DNA of 64,000 nucleotides, from positions 62,001 through 126,000 of the forward strand of contig NZ_VFES01000009.1 of the NCBI RefSeq assembly GCF_007858185.1. The letters are read 5' to 3'. Below are positions 1-12,883 of this stretch, piece by piece (the first letter of the stretch is position 1; every line of letters begins with the position of its first letter). The translations under genes were made by a program, and so were the position numbers. The notes beneath the pieces were generated by a model that ran no database searches, was not told where the DNA came from, and saw only the letters and a list, made by a program, of their open reading frames with translations. Source of the stretch: Pseudomonas grimontii (GTDB lineage Bacteria; Pseudomonadota; Gammaproteobacteria; Pseudomonadales; Pseudomonadaceae).

Positions 1-3000
1 GCGCATGACCCAGGCCGTTACTGCGGCGGTTCAACTCGTCATAGGTCCATTGCTGGTCCAGGCAACTGGCGGCGATGCGCTGCGGATGCGCGCTCACCTG
101 CGCCTCGAACAACTCGATATAGCTGCGCTCCAACGGGTAGGCGTGTTCGCTCTGGTTGCAGCCGTCCAACAGGAACGCGCGCTCCTGCTCGCCCATCAGC
201 GGCAGGTCGGCCATATCACCGTGGAAGCCCTGCACCAACGCCAGCAGCAGGCGCTTGAATTCACCGAGCATGCCTTGCACGGTGGTTTCGTCGAAGTAAC
301 GCTGGTCGTAGGACAGGTGCAGGCCGAGGTCATCGCCCGGATAGCACACCGCAGTCAGCGGGAAGTTGGTGTGGGTGCGGCCGGAGTCCGAGGTCGCGTT
401 CAGGCTTTGGGCGCGGTCCAACACCGAGACTTCCACCGGGGCGTTTTCAAACACGAACAGGCTGTCGAACAGCGGCTGGCCCTTGGGCAACTCGCTGTGC
501 TCCTGGATCGTCACCAGCGGCAGGTATTCGTACTCGCGCAGCTGCATATTGCTGTCGAGCAACGCGCTCAACCACTGGCGCACGCTGCAACGTTGGCCGT
601 CCTCGGGCAGCTTCACCCGCAGCGCGATGCTGTTGATAAACAGGCCGACGGTGCGTTGCATCTCGGGCATTTCTACCGGGCGCCCGGCCACGGTGACGCC
701 GAACAGCACGTCACGGTCGCCACTCAAGCGTCGCAGCACCAGCGCCCACGCCGCCTGGGCAAAAGTGTTGACGGTGAGTTGATGGGCCTGGGCCAGTTCG
801 CGCAGTTGCGCACCATCACGGGCGTCGAGCCGGGTGTAGCAGTCGCCCACCACCATGCCGCCGCTGTGGCCGGCATGTTCGCGCAGGAACGGCCGGTCGC
901 TCGGGATCGGCGTGGTGCGCTCGAACCCTTGCAGGTTTTGCTGCCACCACTGGCGTGCTTCGGCGAGGTTCTGGCGTTGCAGCCAGGCGATGTAGTCGCG
1001 GTAGCGCGGTGGCGTGGCCAACTGCGCGTCGCGACCTTCGCCGAGGGCCGTGTAGAGGTCGAAGAAGTCATTCATCAACAGCGAACGGCACCAGGCATCA
1101 ATAAGGATGTGGTGGTTGCTCATCATGAACCAGTAGCGCGCTTCACCGACACGGATCAACCGCAGGTGAAACGGCGCCTGGTTGAGCAGATCGAAACCGG
1201 CTTCGCGCTCGGCCTTGAGCAGCGCTTGCAGGCGCGGTTCATGTTCGCTTTGCGGATCGGCACTCCAATCCAGGTACTCGATCGGCGTGCTGCCCGGCTT
1301 GTGGATCACTTGCAGCATGTCTTCGCCGACGTTCCAGCAGAACGAGGCGCGCAAGGCTTCGTGGCGGGCGATCACCGCTTGCCAGGCCTGGGCGAAACGC
1401 TCGGGGTCCAACACGCTGTTAATGCGGTAGCGGTCCTGCATGTAGTAGAGGCCGGTGCCCGGTTCAAGCAGGGTGTGCAGCAGCAACCCCTCTTGCATCG
1501 GGGTCAGCGGGTACACATCTTCGATGGCGCTGGCCGGTACCGGCAACGTATCCAGTTGCGGCTGGGTCAGGCGGGCCAGGGGGAAGTCGGACGGTGTCAG
1601 GCCGCCAGCGTTGTCCTCAAGGCAGTGGGCAACCAGGTTGTGCAGTTCGGCCAGGTAGGCCTGCGCCAGTTCCTGGATGGTCTGTTGGTCGTGGCGTTCG
1701 CGGCTGAAGGTCCAGCGCAGCACCAGTTCGCCGCCGTACACCTGGCTGTCGACGCTCAGCTCGTTGGGCAGCGGTGCGTCCAAGTCATGGGCCAGGCCCG
1801 CCGATTCGTCCAGCGGGTGGAACAACGCATCATCGCCAAAGCTCTGGTCGAACTGGCCGAGGTAGTTGAAGGTGATCTGCGCGCTTGGCAGCGCGGCCAT
1901 GCTTTGTTTGCACGCGTCGTCCGCCAGGTAGCGCAGCACGCCATAACCCAGGCCTTTATGGGGCACGGCACGCAGCTGTTCCTTGATCGCCTTGATCGAG
2001 TCGCCCTGCCCCACGTGCGGGGTCAAGCGCAGCGGGTAAGCGCTGGTGAACCAGCCGACGCTGCGGGTCAGGTCGATGTCGTCGAACAGGTTTTCGCGGC
2101 CATGGCCTTCGAGTTGGATCAGCGCCGAATCATGCCCACTCCAGCGGCACAGCACACGGGCCAGTGCAGTCAGCAGCAGGTCGTTGACTTGGGTGCGGTA
2201 GGCGCTCGGCGCCTGTTGCAGCAATTGGCGCGTGTGTTCGGCATCCAGGCGTACGCTGACGGTGGCGGCATCACGATTGCGCCGCGAACCGTGCGGGCGG
2301 GCCACGGGCAATGCCGCGTCAGGACCGGCCAACCGGGCCTGCCACACGCTCAACTCTTCACGCAGGGATTCGCTGCCGGCATACGCCTGCAAGCGCGCGG
2401 CCCAGTCACGCAGGGCGCTGGTCTTGGCCGGCAGGCTGACGGACTGGCCGTCGCTGAGCTGGCGGTAGACGTTTTGCAGGTCCTCGAGCAACACGCGCCA
2501 CGACACACCGTCCACCACCAGGTGATGGATCGCGATCAGCAAGCGTTGCTGACCTTGCGGGCCGTCCACCAGCAAGGCGCGCAACAGCGGGCCGTGTTCC
2601 AGGTCGAGGCTGCGCTGGGTGTCGCTGAACAGCGCAGTGCACTGCGCCATATCGCGCACTTGCGCCTGCATCAGCACGCCGCCCTGGGGCACGGCCAAGT
2701 GTTCGGCATGCCATTGCGCATCGCGCCGGGCGAAGCTCAGGCGCAGGGCGTCGTGGTGTTCCAGTACCGCCAGCAGCGCTTGCTCCAGGCGATGAGGCTC
2801 GAGCAGTTGCAGCGGTTTGAGCACCAGCGCCTGGTTCCAGTGCTGACGCGCTGGAATATCGGTGTCGAAGAACCAGTGCTGGATCGGCGTGAGGCCCGAG
2901 CGACCGGTGAGCACACCTTGCTCGGCGATGACCTGCTCGGCGCGCGTGGCGACCGCGGCCAGGGTTTGCACGGTCTGGTGCTGGAACAGGTCGCGAGGGC

Positions 3001-6000
3001 TGAAATGAATCCCCGCCTGCCGCGCGCGGCTGACCACCTGGATCGACAGGATCGAATCGCCGCCCAATTCAAAGAAGTTATCGTCGAGGCCGACTTGCTG
3101 CACGTTCAACACCGCGCACCAGATCGCCGCCAAGGTGCTTTCCAGCTCGTTGCGCGGGGCCACGTAGTGTTGGCGATTGGCCTCGGGGTCGGGTTGCGGC
3201 AAGGCGCGGCGGTCGAGCTTGCCGTTGGCGGTCAGCGGCATGCTGTCGAGGACGATCAGGTGCGCGGGCACCATGTAGTCCGGCAGCTGTTTATGGAGAT
3301 GGGCCTTGAGATGGGCCTTGAGCGCGTCACGCAAGGTGGCGTGGTCGGCGTCGCTGACCAGGTACGCCACCAGCTGCTTGCCACTCGGCGAATCCAGCGC
3401 CAGCACCACCGCCTCGCGCACGGAGGCATGCTCCAGCAGGCGGGTTTCGATCTCGCCCAGCTCGATCCGGAAACCGCGAATCTTCACCTGATGATCGATG
3501 CGCCCCAGGTACTCCACCAGGCCATCGGCGCGTTGGCGCACCAGGTCGCCGGTGCGATACAGACGACCGCCATGGCGGGCAAACGGGTCGGCGACAAACC
3601 GCTCCGCCGTCATCCCCGGACGTTCGTGGTAACCCTGGGCCAAGCCAGCGCCGCCGACATACAACTCGCCGGTCGCCCCTTGCGGAACCAAGGCCAGGTC
3701 GGCGTCGAGAATATAGGCCACGCGGGCGCCGATGATGCTGCCGATCGGCACGCTGCCGGCGCCCTCTTCCAACTGCTGCGGCGCGAGGCTGGCCAGCGGC
3801 ATGACCACGGTTTCGGTCGGGCCGTAGGCGTTGAAAAACACCTCGGGCTGGAACGCTGCGCGGATACGCTGCAGGTGTTCGCCGGTCAGCGCTTCGCCGC
3901 CGGTGATGCACATGCGCACCGGCAAGGTCTGGTGCTGGGTCGCCAGCCACTGCGCCAACTGGCTGCCGTAGCTCGGGGTAAAACCAAGGATGTTGATGCG
4001 ATGGGTACGAATCAGCCCGCAGATTTCCTCGGCATCCCATTGGCCCTGGGCGCGCAGGACCACTTGCGCACCGCTGAGCAACGGCACCAACAGACGCTCG
4101 GTGGCGGCGTCGAAGTTGATTGAATAGAAATGCAGCTCACAATCGTCCGGGCGCATGCCGAAGCGTTCGATCACGGCCTGGCAATGCATGGCGATTTCAC
4201 CGTGGGACACCACCACGCCCTTGGGTTTACCGGTGGAGCCGGAGGTGTAGATCAGGTAGGCCTGATGTTGCGGCACGCTGATAAACGGCAGCTCGCCGGC
4301 CGGGTAATTCGCCAGCACCGGCAAGTCATCTTCCAGGCACCAGCAAGCCACGGTCGCCGGCAATTCGCCGAGGGCTTCGAACATCGCTGCATCGCTGAGC
4401 AGCAGGCCGATGCCGCTGTCTTCGATCATGTAGTGCAGACGGTCCAGCGGGTATTCCGGGTCCAGCGGCACATACGCGCCACCGGCCTTGAGGATCGCCA
4501 GCAGGCCGATGACCATTTCCAGCGAGCGCGGCAGCGCCAGGCCGACACGCACCTGCGGGCCGACGCCACGCTCGCGCAGCATCCACGCCAGGCGGTTGGC
4601 GCGAGCGTCCAGTTCGGCATAAGTGAGGGTGACACCGGCAAAGGTCAGCGCCGGGGCCTGCGCATGCTTGAGCGCCTGACGGCTGAACAGTTGATGGATG
4701 CACTGGTCGAGGCGATGCTCGCCGGCTTCCACACCCAGGCTGTCCCGCAACGCACGTTGCTCGGTGGCGCTCAGCAACGGCAGTTCGCTGAGACGTTGTT
4801 GCGGGTTGGCGATCAAGGCTTCGAGCAGGTTGCGCCAATGCTCGGCCATGCGCGCGATGCGCGGTTCGTCGAACAGGTCGGTGCTGTAGGTCAGGCAGCA
4901 ACCCAGGCGGTGATCGAGGTCGGTGACTTCCAGGTTGAGGTCGAACTTGGTCGCGCGGGCATCGTTGGCCAGGTATTCGACGGTCATGCCGGCCAGTTGG
5001 CGGCTCTGCTGGAATTCCCAGCGCTGCACGTTGCACATCACCTGGAACAGTGGGTTGTACGCCGCGCTGCGTGGCGGTTGCAGGGCTTCCACCAGATGGT
5101 CGAACGGCAGGTCCTGATGGGACTGGCCTTCGATCACGGTGTGACGGACCTGCTCGAACAGCTCAGCAACACTCATCCGCCCAGTGAGCTGGCAACGCAG
5201 CACCTGGGTATTGAGGAACGCCCCGATCAACCCTTCGCTTTCCGGGCGAATGCGGTTGGCCACGGGCGCGCCGATGCGCAGGTCGGTCTGGCCGCTGTAG
5301 CGGTAGAGCAACACAGCCAGGGTGGCGGTCATGGTCATGAACAGGGTCAGGCCACGTTCGGCGTTGAAGGCACGCACACGAGCGGCGAGATCGTCGCTGA
5401 GGTCGAAGCGGTACAGCTCGCCCCGGTGACTTTGCACCGGTGGCCGTGGACGGTCGCCGGGCAATTCGAGCAACGGGTGTTCGTGGCCCAGTTGCGCAGT
5501 CCAGTAATCCAGCTGGCGTTGGCGCTCGCCAGACTCCAACCATTGGCGTTGCCACACGCTGTAATCCAGATACTGCACCGGCAACGGTGGCAGCGGAGAC
5601 AGGCGCTCATCGATAAACGCTTCATACAGCGCGCTGAGTTCACGGGCAAAGATGTCCATGGCCCAGCCTTCGGTGACGATATGGTGCAGGGTCAGCACCA
5701 GGTAGTGCTCCTGCTCACCGGCCTTGACCAGGCACGCGCGCAGCAGCGGTCCGGTCTCCAGGTTGAACGGCGTGTGGGCCTCAACATCGGCAAGTTGCCG
5801 CAAACGCTGCTCGCGCTCGCTCGCGTTCAACGCAGACATATCCTGCCAACCCATGCGCAGGTCGGTCTGCGCCGAGACCTTTTGACTGGCTACGCCATCG
5901 ACGCTCGGAAAGGTGGTACGCAGGGTTTCGTGGCGCATGATCAAGGCCTGCAACGCCGCCTCGAAACGCCCCACATCCAGCACGCCACGCAGGCGCGCCA

Positions 6001-9000
6001 TGCCGCCGACGTTATAGGCCGGGCTGTCCGGTTCCATCTGCCACAGGAACCACATGCGCTGCTGGGAATACGACAACGGCACGGGCGCGCTGCGGTCGAC
6101 GGTGGCGATTGCGGTTTGCTGGTTGCGTTGGCCGCTGGCCTGGATCAGGCCGACTTGCTCGGCAAAAGCGCCCAACTCACTGGCCTCGAACAAGGTGCGC
6201 AACGGCAGCTCGACGTCGCAGGCCTGGCGGGTGCGGGAGATGATTTGCGTGGCCAGCAACGAGTGGCCGCCGAGGGCGAAGAAGTCATCGCGCAGGCCGA
6301 TACGGGGCAAGCCCAGCACTTCCCGCCAGATCGCTGCAATCTGCTGCTGCAAGGGTGTTTCGGGGGCGATGTGCTCGCGGGTTTGCCACACCGGCGCCGG
6401 CAATGCGCGACGGTCGAGTTTGCCGCTCGGGCTCAGGGGCATCGCGTCCAGGCGCATCAGTTGCGCGGGCACCATGTACTCCGGCAACTCGGCGGCCAGG
6501 GCGGCTTTGACGTCCTGTTCGTCCAGCGCGCTATGGGCGGTGTAGTAACCGATCAACTGGGTGTCACGCACCAGCACCACGGCCTGGGCGATACCGTCCA
6601 GGGCCAGCAGGCGCGCTTCGATTTCTTCCGGCTCCACCCGGAAGCCACGCAGCTTGACCTGCTGATCGAGACGGCCGAGGTATTCGAGCACGCCATCGGC
6701 GCTCCAGCGTGCGCGGTCACCGGTGCGATACAGACGCGCGCCGGCCTCGCCCAGCGGGTCGGCGACAAAGCGCTCAGCGGTCAAACCGGCACGCCCAAGG
6801 TAACCGCGCGCCAGACCGATGCCGCCAATGCACAGTTCGCCCGGCACACCGGCCGGCAACGGGTTGAGCTGCTCGTCCAGCACGCGGCAGATCACATTGC
6901 CCAGCGGCCGGCCGATCGGCGAGCGCTCGCCATCCTCGGCAGTGCAATGCCAGTGGGTGACGTTGATCGCCGTCTCGGTCGGACCATAGCGGTTGTGCAG
7001 TTGCACCGCCGGCAACTGCGCCAACACGCGATTGCGCAACTCGGCGGGCAAGGCCTCGCCACCGGAGAACAGGCGCCGCAGGCTGGTGCACTCAGGTACC
7101 AGCGGTTCGTCGATAAACAGCTGCAACAGCGGCGGCACAAAGTGCAGCGTGGTTACGCCGTGCGCCTGCACCAACTGCGCGATGCGGTGCGGATCGCGAT
7201 GTTCGCCAGGGCCGGCCAGCACCAGGCGGCAGCCGGTGATCAGCGGCCAGAAACACTCCCACACCGACACGTCGAAACTGATCGGTGCCTTTTGCATCAG
7301 CACGTCGCTGTCATTCAGTTGATACGTGGCCTGCATCCACTGCAAGCGCTCGGCCAGGGCCGCGTGGGTATTGCCCACACCCTTGGGCTGGCCGGTGGAG
7401 CCGGAGGTGTAGATCACATAGGCGAGGTTGTCGCCGTGCAGGTGCAGGCCCGGTGGCTGGGTCGGCCAACCGTCGAGGTGCAGGGTGTCCATGGCAATCA
7501 CGCACACGCCGTCGGCCGTCGGCAAGTGTTCCAGTAACGCGGTCTGGGTCAGCAGCAGGTGCACGCCGCTGTCCTTGAGCATGTAGGCCAGGCGCTCGGC
7601 GGGGTAATCCGGGTCCAGCGGCACATAGGCACCACCGGCCTTGATGATCGCCAGCAGGCCGACCAGCAACTGCGGCGAACGCTCGGCAGCGATGGCCACG
7701 CACACGTCCGGGCCGACACCTTTGTCGCGCAGGTAATGGGCCAGGCGGTTGGCCTGGGTGTGCAGCTGGGCGAAGGTCAGGCTGCCGTCCTGCCAAACCA
7801 GCGCGGTGTTGTCCGAGGTGTGCTGGTTGAGCAGTTCGGGCAGCCATTGTTGAGCGGGTGCGCACGGCGCCTGGCACCACGTTTGCTGTTCATCCTGCTG
7901 CATCAGCTGGATGTCGCCGAGGGCTTGCTGCGGTTGCTCACAGACCGCTTGCAACAGGTGGATGTAGTGCTCGGCCAGGCGCTGGATCGTCGCGCTGTCG
8001 AACAGTTCATCGGCGTAGTCGAAGGACAGGCTCAGGCGCCCGTTGCGGTCTTCTTCGCTGTGCAGTTGCAGGTCGAACTTGGCTTCGCGGCTGTGCCATG
8101 GCAGCTCATCGGCGAGCAGGCCCGGCAGGCGGCGCAAGGCGCTGAGGTCACGTTGCTGATGGTTGAACATGACCTGGAACAGGCCTTGCTCGCGAGCGTG
8201 CGGGAAGGCTTCCAGCAGCTGCTCGAACGGCAGGTCCTGATGGGCCTGGGCACCCAATGCCGTCTGGCGGGTGGCGGCCAACAGCTCAGTGAAAGGCAGG
8301 CGCCCGTCCAGCTCGGCACGCAGCACCAGGGTGTTGATAAAGAAGCCGATCAGGCCTTGGGTTTCCTGGCGTGGGCGGTTGGCATTGGGCACGCCGATAC
8401 GGATGTCGCGCTGGCCGCTGTAGCGGTAGAGCAAGGTCTGGAACGCCGCCAGCAACAGCATGAACGGCGTGGACTCATGGGCCTGGGCAGTGTGGCGAAT
8501 CGCTTCGCTGAGGCTGACACTCAGGCGCGCAGTATGGCGCGACGCGCTGCGGCGTTGCCGGGCCGCTCGCGGGTGGTCGGTGGCCAGGCTCAGGGTCGGA
8601 TGCTCGTCCCCCAGTTGCTCTTTCCAGTACGCCAGTTGCCGCTGGCCTTCACCGTCGGCCAGCCATTGACGCTGCCAGCTGCCGTAATCGGCGTACTGCA
8701 AGGCCAGGGGTGGCAACGTCAGGGGCTGGCCCTGGCTTGCGGCGGCGTACAGGCGCGAGAACTCGTCGATAAGGATATTCAACGACCAGCCGTCCGCGAT
8801 GATGTGGTGCAGGGTCACCAGCAACTGGTGATCTGCATCGTCCAGGCGCACCAGGGTCACCCACAGCAGCGGGCCTTTTTCCAGGTCGAACAGGGTGCGG
8901 GCTTCGTCTTCTCGGATCTGCTGCGCGCGGGCTTCACGCTCGGCGACGGGCACGTCGCTGAGATCGATAACCTGCAGGTCGAAATCGCGATTGGCATCCA

Positions 9001-11209
9001 CACGCTGGAAGGCGCGGCCATCGCGCTCATAGAAACGTGTGCGCAGGGCTTCATGACGCTGGATCAGGTGCTGGAAGCTCGAGCGCACCGCGTCTTCATC
9101 CAACTCGCCACGCAAACGCAGGGCGCCGGGGATTGTGTAGGCGCTGCTTTGCGGGTCCAGTTGCCAGGTGATCCACAGGCGGTTCTGGGCCAGGGACTGC
9201 GGCAGCTCTTCCTGGCGTGACAGGGCATGAATAGCACCTTGGGCGATGCCGCCATCCTGTTGCAGTTGCGCCACGCTGGCAGCAAATGCAGACAGCGTCG
9301 GCGCCTCGAACAGCAGGCGCAGGTTCAGCTCCAGACCGAGGGTTTCGCGCAGACGCGCGACCACCTGGGTGGCGGTGATGGAGTTGCCGCCGAGCAGGAA
9401 GAAGTGATCGTCAGCCGCCACCGTGGCGACCTGCAACTGCTCGCACCAGATCGCGGCAATCTGGCTTTGCAGTTCGGATTCCAGCGCGGTATCGCTGGCC
9501 TGCGCGGGCAGGCCGGGGAACTGCGCGTAGCTGTCGAGGCTGCCATCCACATGGCGAAGCGCACACGCCGCACGCTGCACCTTGCCGCTGGAGGTCTTGG
9601 GCAAGGCGCCGGGGTTGAGCAACACCACCACGCAGGGCGCCTCTTGGTAGGCCTCAGCCACGGCTTGGCGGATGGCTTTGATCAGCGCTTCAGGCGGCAG
9701 GATCTTCTGCACGCTGCGGCTGATTTCTGCGGCGATGCCGATGCCTTCCAGGCCGTTGTCATTCACCGCAAACGCCGCGACCCGGCCCTTGCGCACCACT
9801 TCCACTTCGCGCTCGATGGTCTGTTCGATGTCCTGGGGGTAGAGGTTGTGCCCGCGCACGATCAGCAGGTCTTTCAGGCGGCCGGTGATGTACACCTCAC
9901 CCTCGCGGATAAAGCCCAGGTCACCGGTGCGCAGCCAGGTGCGGCCGGCATGTTGCACGAAGGTCCTGGCGCTGGCTTCGGGGTTGCGCCAGTAGCCGTG
10001 GGCGATGCTCGGGCCGCTGGCCCAGAGTTCGCCGACGCAGTTGTCGGCCAGCTCGGTCAGGGTGTGCGGGTCGGCGATCAGTACCGCGTGTTCCGGCTGG
10101 CGGGTGCCGCAACTCATGATCGCACTGCCCTGCCCGGGCTCGGCGCGGTTGGCGGCCAGGGCCTGCGCGTCGACACGCAGCGCGGGGATGCCGTGGCCAC
10201 GCCGGCCGCCGGCGACAAACAGGGTGGCTTCGGCCAGGCCGTAGGAGGCGAAGAAATTATTCGGGGTAAACCCGCAAGCGGCGAACTTCTCGGCGAAGCG
10301 CTCCAGGGTGTCGAGGCGGATCGGCTCGGAGCCGGAATAGGCCACGCGCCAGTTGCTCAAGTCCAGGCGTTCCAGGGCCGAATCACTGACCCGCTCGCTG
10401 CACAGGCGGTAGGCGAAATCCGGTCCGCCGCTGATGGTGCCGCGGTATTCGCTGATCGCTTCGAGCCAGCGCAACGGCCGGCCGAGGAAGTAGGCCGGCG
10501 ACATCAACACGCACGGCACGCCGCTGAAGATCGGTTGCAGCAGGCCGCCGATCAGGCCCATGTCGTGGTACAGCGGCAGCCAGCTAACGATCACGTCGTC
10601 GGGGTTCAGGTCGATGCCAAAGCCGCGTCGGATCAGCACTTCGTTGGCCACCAGGTTGCCGTGGCTGACTTGCACGCCCTTGGGCAGCGCGGTGGAACCG
10701 GAGGTGTATTGCAGGAAGGCGATGTCGTCGGGTTGCAGGTCGGCGGCGCTCCAGGCGCTGGCGGTCTGTGCGTCGAGGGTATCGACACTCAGCACCGGCG
10801 GCGCGTTTTCGATCTGCGCGAGGCCATCGGCCAGGCTGGCGATGGTCAGCAGCAGGCGTGGTTCGGCGTCACCGATAATCGACAGCAAGCGCTCCTGGTG
10901 ATGACGGCGGGTGGACTCCGGCGGGTAGGCCGGCACCGCGATCACCCCGGCGTACAGGCAACCAAAGAACGCCGCGACGTAGTCCGGGCCACTGGGGAAC
11001 AACAGCACCGCACGGTCGCCCAACTCGGCGTTGGCCTGCAAGGCGGCGGCGATGGTGCGGGCGCGCAGGTCCAGGTCACGGTAACTGAGCACCACGTTGT
11101 GCTCGGCCGACTCGGCGAGGAAGCGCAGGGCGACCTGGTCCGGGGTCTGCGCGGCGCGACGTTGAAGGGACTCGACCAGGGTGCGGGGAAGTTCGAAGGC
11201 GTCCATCAT
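1..11209 (-). CDS. pvdL: Pyoverdine chromophore non-ribosomal peptide synthetase PvdL (3' end outside window)
   Basis: Cytoplasmic NRPS that begins assembly of the pyoverdine peptide. Domains seen in order with rough residues: acyl-AMP ligase 1-570, carrier (LGGNS, Ser ~610), condensation (HHIIADG ~800), adenylation ([11 protein letters not shown] ~1265), carrier (LGGHS ~1649), condensation (HHIVTEG ~1841), adenylation ([11 protein letters not shown] ~2320), carrier of epimerase type (LGGDS ~2718), epimerisation (HHLVVDG ~2894), condensation (HHILIDAW ~3365), and the beginning of a third adenylation domain cut by the window edge. An N-terminal ligase module followed by three amino-acid modules with one internal E domain is the known PvdL plan (acyl, L-Glu, D-Tyr, L-Dab); the substrates are inferred from the family, not read from binding pockets. 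Two adjacent ATGs (11209, 11206) follow AGGA. About 3736 codons are present with no frameshift. pvdG lies 65 bp upstream on the same strand. Confidence 0.96.
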   Translation of the reverse strand, partial: MMDAFELPRTLVESLQRRAAQTPDQVALRFLAESAEHNVVLSYRDLDLRARTIAAALQANAELGDRAVLLFPSGPDYVAAFFGCLYAGVIAVPAYPPESTRRHHQERLLSIIGDAEPRLLLTIASLADGLAQIENAPPVLSVDTLDAQTASAWSAADLQPDDIAFLQYTSGSTALPKGVQVSHGNLVANEVLIRRGFGIDLNPDDVIVSWLPLYHDMGLIGGLLQPIFSGVPCVLMSPAYFLGRPLRWLEAISEYRGTISGGPDFAYRLCSERVSDSALERLDLSNWRVAYSGSEPIRLDTLERFAEKFAACGFTPNNFFASYGLAEATLFVAGGRRGHGIPALRVDAQALAANRAEPGQGSAIMSCGTRQPEHAVLIADPHTLTELADNCVGELWASGPSIAHGYWRNPEASARTFVQHAGRTWLRTGDLGFIREGEVYITGRLKDLLIVRGHNLYPQDIEQTIEREVEVVRKGRVAAFAVNDNGLEGIGIAAEISRSVQKILPPEALIKAIRQAVAEAYQEAPCVVVLLNPGALPKTSSGKVQRAACALRHVDGSLDSYAQFPGLPAQASDTALESELQSQIAAIWCEQLQVATVAADDHFFLLGGNSITATQVVARLRETLGLELNLRLLFEAPTLSAFAASVAQLQQDGGIAQGAIHALSRQEELPQSLAQNRLWITWQLDPQSSAYTIPGALRLRGELDEDAVRSSFQHLIQRHEALRTRFYERDGRAFQRVDANRDFDLQVIDLSDVPVAEREARAQQIREDEARTLFDLEKGPLLWVTLVRLDDADHQLLVTLHHIIADGWSLNILIDEFSRLYAAASQGQPLTLPPLALQYADYGSWQRQWLADGEGQRQLAYWKEQLGDEHPTLSLATDHPRAARQRRSASRHTARLSVSLSEAIRHTAQAHESTPFMLLLAAFQTLLYRYSGQRDIRIGVPNANRPRQETQGLIGFFINTLVLRAELDGRLPFTELLAATRQTALGAQAHQDLPFEQLLEAFPHAREQGLFQVMFNHQQRDLSALRRLPGLLADELPWHSREAKFDLQLHSEEDRNGRLSLSFDYADELFDSATIQRLAEHYIHLLQAVCEQPQQALGDIQLMQQDEQQTWCQAPCAPAQQWLPELLNQHTSDNTALVWQDGSLTFAQLHTQANRLAHYLRDKGVGPDVCVAIAAERSPQLLVGLLAIIKAGGAYVPLDPDYPAERLAYMLKDSGVHLLLTQTALLEHLPTADGVCVIAMDTLHLDGWPTQPPGLHLHGDNLAYVIYTSGSTGQPKGVGNTHAALAERLQWMQATYQLNDSDVLMQKAPISFDVSVWECFWPLITGCRLVLAGPGEHRDPHRIAQLVQAHGVTTLHFVPPLLQLFIDEPLVPECTSLRRLFSGGEALPAELRNRVLAQLPAVQLHNRYGPTETAINVTHWHCTAEDGERSPIGRPLGNVICRVLDEQLNPLPAGVPGELCIGGIGLARGYLGRAGLTAERFVADPLGEAGARLYRTGDRARWSADGVLEYLGRLDQQVKLRGFRVEPEEIEARLLALDGIAQAVVLVRDTQLIGYYTAHSALDEQDVKAALAAELPEYMVPAQLMRLDAMPLSPSGKLDRRALPAPVWQTREHIAPETPLQQQIAAIWREVLGLPRIGLRDDFFALGGHSLLATQIISRTRQACDVELPLRTLFEASELGAFAEQVGLIQASGQRNQQTAIATVDRSAPVPLSYSQQRMWFLWQMEPDSPAYNVGGMARLRGVLDVGRFEAALQALIMRHETLRTTFPSVDGVASQKVSAQTDLRMGWQDMSALNASEREQRLRQLADVEAHTPFNLETGPLLRACLVKAGEQEHYLVLTLHHIVTEGWAMDIFARELSALYEAFIDERLSPLPPLPVQYLDYSVWQRQWLESGERQRQLDYWTAQLGHEHPLLELPGDRPRPPVQSHRGELYRFDLSDDLAARVRAFNAERGLTLFMTMTATLAVLLYRYSGQTDLRIGAPVANRIRPESEGLIGAFLNTQVLRCQLTGRMSVAELFEQVRHTVIEGQSHQDLPFDHLVEALQPPRSAAYNPLFQVMCNVQRWEFQQSRQLAGMTVEYLANDARATKFDLNLEVTDLDHRLGCCLTYSTDLFDEPRIARMAEHWRNLLEALIANPQQRLSELPLLSATEQRALRDSLGVEAGEHRLDQCIHQLFSRQALKHAQAPALTFAGVTLTYAELDARANRLAWMLRERGVGPQVRVGLALPRSLEMVIGLLAILKAGGAYVPLDPEYPLDRLHYMIEDSGIGLLLSDAAMFEALGELPATVACWCLEDDLPVLANYPAGELPFISVPQHQAYLIYTSGSTGKPKGVVVSHGEIAMHCQAVIERFGMRPDDCELHFYSINFDAATERLLVPLLSGAQVVLRAQGQWDAEEICGLIRTHRINILGFTPSYGSQLAQWLATQHQTLPVRMCITGGEALTGEHLQRIRAAFQPEVFFNAYGPTETVVMPLASLAPQQLEEGAGSVPIGSIIGARVAYILDADLALVPQGATGELYVGGAGLAQGYHERPGMTAERFVADPFARHGGRLYRTGDLVRQRADGLVEYLGRIDHQVKIRGFRIELGEIETRLLEHASVREAVVLALDSPSGKQLVAYLVSDADHATLRDALKAHLKAHLHKQLPDYMVPAHLIVLDSMPLTANGKLDRRALPQPDPEANRQHYVAPRNELESTLAAIWCAVLNVQQVGLDDNFFELGGDSILSIQVVSRARQAGIHFSPRDLFQHQTVQTLAAVATRAEQVIAEQGVLTGRSGLTPIQHWFFDTDIPARQHWNQALVLKPLQLLEPHRLEQALLAVLEHHDALRLSFARRDAQWHAEHLAVPQGGVLMQAQVRDMAQCTALFSDTQRSLDLEHGPLLRALLVDGPQGQQRLLIAIHHLVVDGVSWRVLLEDLQNVYRQLSDGQSVSLPAKTSALRDWAARLQAYAGSESLREELSVWQARLAGPDAALPVARPHGSRRNRDAATVSVRLDAEHTRQLLQQAPSAYRTQVNDLLLTALARVLCRWSGHDSALIQLEGHGRENLFDDIDLTRSVGWFTSAYPLRLTPHVGQGDSIKAIKEQLRAVPHKGLGYGVLRYLADDACKQSMAALPSAQITFNYLGQFDQSFGDDALFHPLDESAGLAHDLDAPLPNELSVDSQVYGGELVLRWTFSRERHDQQTIQELAQAYLAELHNLVAHCLEDNAGGLTPSDFPLARLTQPQLDTLPVPASAIEDVYPLTPMQEGLLLHTLLEPGTGLYYMQDRYRINSVLDPERFAQAWQAVIARHEALRASFCWNVGEDMLQVIHKPGSTPIEYLDWSADPQSEHEPRLQALLKAEREAGFDLLNQAPFHLRLIRVGEARYWFMMSNHHILIDAWCRSLLMNDFFDLYTALGEGRDAQLATPPRYRDYIAWLQRQNLAEARQWWQQNLQGFERTTPIPSDRPFLREHAGHSGGMVVGDCYTRLDARDGAQLRELAQAHQLTVNTFAQAAWALVLRRLSGDRDVLFGVTVAGRPVEMPEMQRTVGLFINSIALRVKLPEDGQRCSVRQWLSALLDSNMQLREYEYLPLVTIQEHSELPKGQPLFDSLFVFENAPVEVSVLDRAQSLNATSDSGRTHTNFPLTAVCYPGDDLGLHLSYDQRYFDETTVQGMLGEFKRLLLALVQGFHGDMADLPLMGEQERAFLLDGCNQSEHAYPLERSYIELFEAQVSAHPQRIAASCLDQQWTYDELNRRSNGLGHA

Positions 11210-11274
11210 GGGGTTCCTGCCTGAAATCGGCTTACGGGAAATTCGGCTTACGGGAAAATCGAGAGCAACAGCGA

Positions 11275-12027
11275 TCAGCCGACGGCCAATTGCCGCGCCG
11301 CGCCATTGCGCCAGCGGGCCAGGTGTTCGTCGGCGTAGCGGCGCACGCAGCGCAATACGGCACTTTCGTGCTGGATAAGGAAGAAGTGGTGGCCGTCGAA
11401 CATGTCCAGGGAAAAGCCGCTGGCGGCATCAAGCTGCCAGTCGAGCAACTGGTCGGCGCGCACGCTGTCCTGCTTGCCGCCGAACACATGGATCGGTATG
11501 CCCAGCGGCTCACGCTCGCCGTAGATAAAGCTGCCGCACAGCAGGAAGTCGGCGCGCAGGATCGGCAGCATCAACTGCATCAATTCGGGGTTGGCCAGGG
11601 CTTCCTCGGCAGTGCCTTGCAGTTCGCGCAGGCGGGCAATCAGTTGCTCGTCGGTCTTTTCGATGGTGTATTCGCTGACATCGCGGCGGGCCGGGCCGGC
11701 CGTGCCGGAGGCGAACAGTGCCAACGGCGCTGGAACATTTCGCGCGTTCAGCGCATGGGCCAATTCAAAGGCCAGCAGGCCACCAAGGCTATGGCCGAAC
11801 AACGCGTAAGGGCCGCTCAGGTCGCGGCTGATTTCTTCCGCGAGCTGCGCCGCCAAGGCCTTGATATCACGTTGCAGGGGCTCGTCCATGCGCATGCCAC
11901 GGCCGGGCAATTCCAGCGGGCACACCTGCAACCACTCCGGCAGGGTGCGGCGCCAACGTGCGTAAACCATGGCACTGGCGCCCGAATAGGGCAGGCAGAA
12001 CAGGCGCAGTCGAGTCGGCATAGTCAT
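11275..12027 (-). CDS. pvdG: Pyoverdine-associated type II thioesterase PvdG
   Basis: A 250-residue alpha/beta hydrolase of the external (type II) thioesterase family, which removes stalled or wrongly loaded groups from NRPS carrier domains. The nucleophile elbow GHSLGG is near residue 92; a late Asp (GGKQDSV) and the His of DGHHFFL complete the expected Ser-Asp-His triad. Length fits the family (about 250). It sits directly upstream of pvdL on the same strand, the order known in P. aeruginosa (pvdS, pvdG, pvdL). The start at 12027 follows GGAG by ten bases; a second in-frame ATG at 12021 is possible. The PvdS-like site at 12139-12162 would drive pvdG and perhaps pvdL. Confidence 0.93.
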   Translation of the reverse strand: MTMPTRLRLFCLPYSGASAMVYARWRRTLPEWLQVCPLELPGRGMRMDEPLQRDIKALAAQLAEEISRDLSGPYALFGHSLGGLLAFELAHALNARNVPAPLALFASGTAGPARRDVSEYTIEKTDEQLIARLRELQGTAEEALANPELMQLMLPILRADFLLCGSFIYGEREPLGIPIHVFGGKQDSVRADQLLDWQLDAASGFSLDMFDGHHFFLIQHESAVLRCVRRYADEHLARWRNGAARQLAVG

Positions 12028-12138
12028 CGAGCGACGACTCCAAACTGAAACACGCTGTGCGCACGGTAAAAACCCATTTCGTCCTCCTGCGGGTGCTGAT
12101 CCCTGGCCGCTTGACTAACGGCCCTGTCACCCAGAAGA

Positions 12139-12162
12139 ACGGACGGCACCGGCAAATAATTA
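12139..12162 (-). promoter_or_regulatory. Candidate PvdS-dependent (iron-starvation box) promoter of pvdG
   Basis: On the minus strand TAATT is followed after 16 bases by CGT, one mismatch from the known TAAAT-N16/17-CGT signature of PvdS promoters. It lies about 110 bp before the pvdG start. The position in front of a pyoverdine gene supports the call; the match is short, so chance cannot be excluded. Confidence 0.5.
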
Positions 12163-12230
12163 GTCGCCGGTTACCTGTGAGGGGTGGTTCACACCGAACA
12201 AGAAAGCATAAGATTAGTTCGTCTTCTCAT

Positions 12231-12259
12231 TTGACAATCATTATCATTAAGAATAATTT
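12231..12259 (+). promoter_or_regulatory. pvdS promoter with overlapping Fur box
   Basis: TTGACA at 12231-12236 is a perfect -35 hexamer; 17 bases later TAATTT (12254-12259) is a weak -10. The 19-mer at 12233-12251, read on the minus strand, matches the Fur consensus GATAATGATAATCATTATC at about 15 of 19 positions. A Fur site over the core promoter explains repression in iron-replete cells and is the known arrangement for pvdS. Confidence 0.82.
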
Positions 12260-12329
12260 GTTGCCCGATGTGTAGGAGGCTTCAGCAAGGACGCCCTCCC
12301 CTAACTTCTTCGCGACAAGGTGATTTTCC

Positions 12330-12881
12330 ATGACGGAACAAGTATCCACAGGCAGGTGCGACTCACCGCTTCTCCAGGCGTTCGTAGACAATCGGCTGAT
12401 TTTGGTGAAGATCGCAGCACGTATTACCGGGTGCCGCTCCCGAGCCGAAGACGTCGTGCAGGACGCCTACTTCCGCCTGCAATCGGCGCCGACGATCACG
12501 TCATCGTTCAAGGCCCAACTGAGTTATCTGTTCCAGATCGTGCGCAACCTGGCGATCGATCACTACCGCAAGCAGGCCCTGGAGCTCAAATACTCCGGGA
12601 CGGAAGAGGAAGGGTTGAATGTGGTTATTCACGGCGCTTCACCGGAAACCTCCCACATTAATTTCAATACCCTGGAAAACATCGCCGACGCGCTGACGGA
12701 GTTGCCCCAGCGCACCCGCTACGCGTTCGAGATGTACCGCCTGCACGGCGTGCCGCAAAAGGACATCGCCAAGGAACTGGGGGTTTCACCGACGTTGGTG
12801 AACTTCATGATTCGCGATGCGCTGGTGCACTGCCGCAAGGTGTCGGGCAACCATAGCGATACGTTTGCGCGTCGAGTTTGA
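12330..12881 (+). CDS. pvdS: Iron-starvation extracytoplasmic-function sigma factor PvdS
   Basis: A 183-residue ECF sigma factor that directs RNA polymerase to pyoverdine genes under iron limitation. Region 2 is seen as SRAEDVVQDAYFRLQ and the -10-binding helix around YLFQIVRNLAIDHYRKQ; region 4 carries the helix-turn-helix VPQKDIAKELGVSPTLVNFM near residues 145-165. Length and sequence fit PvdS (about 187 residues) closely. The ATG follows AAGGTG by seven bases. Expression should be Fur-repressed through the box just upstream. PvdS in turn should activate pvdG/pvdL. The stop lies two bases from the stop of the convergent downstream gene. Confidence 0.96.
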   Translation: MTEQVSTGRCDSPLLQAFVDNRLILVKIAARITGCRSRAEDVVQDAYFRLQSAPTITSSFKAQLSYLFQIVRNLAIDHYRKQALELKYSGTEEEGLNVVIHGASPETSHINFNTLENIADALTELPQRTRYAFEMYRLHGVPQKDIAKELGVSPTLVNFMIRDALVHCRKVSGNHSDTFARRV

Positions 12882-12883
12882 CC

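Larger units (their letters stand above)
12028..12329. other. Divergent pvdG/pvdS intergenic region
   Basis: 302 bp between oppositely facing pvdG and pvdS. It holds the pvdG-facing PvdS-like site and the pvdS-facing sigma-70/Fur region. No credible gene is seen. The part from about 12150 to 12260 is visibly A+T richer than the flanking genes. Confidence 0.8.

Noticed and set aside
5..9220. Very long plus-strand open frames (1372, 1135 and 553 codons) opposite pvdL
   Set aside because: They are antisense to a clear NRPS with recognisable domains; long mirror frames are expected in high-GC DNA with strong third-position bias. Their proteins are Gln/His/Ala/Arg-rich with no domain.
9227..11224. 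665-codon plus-strand frame opposite the PvdL acyl-ligase module
   Set aside because: Antisense shadow of the ligase module; low-complexity composition and no ribosome site.
12063..12080. Possible second PvdS box nearer to pvdG (GAAAT...CGT)
   Set aside because: Spacings of 10 and 21 bases do not fit the 16-17 required.
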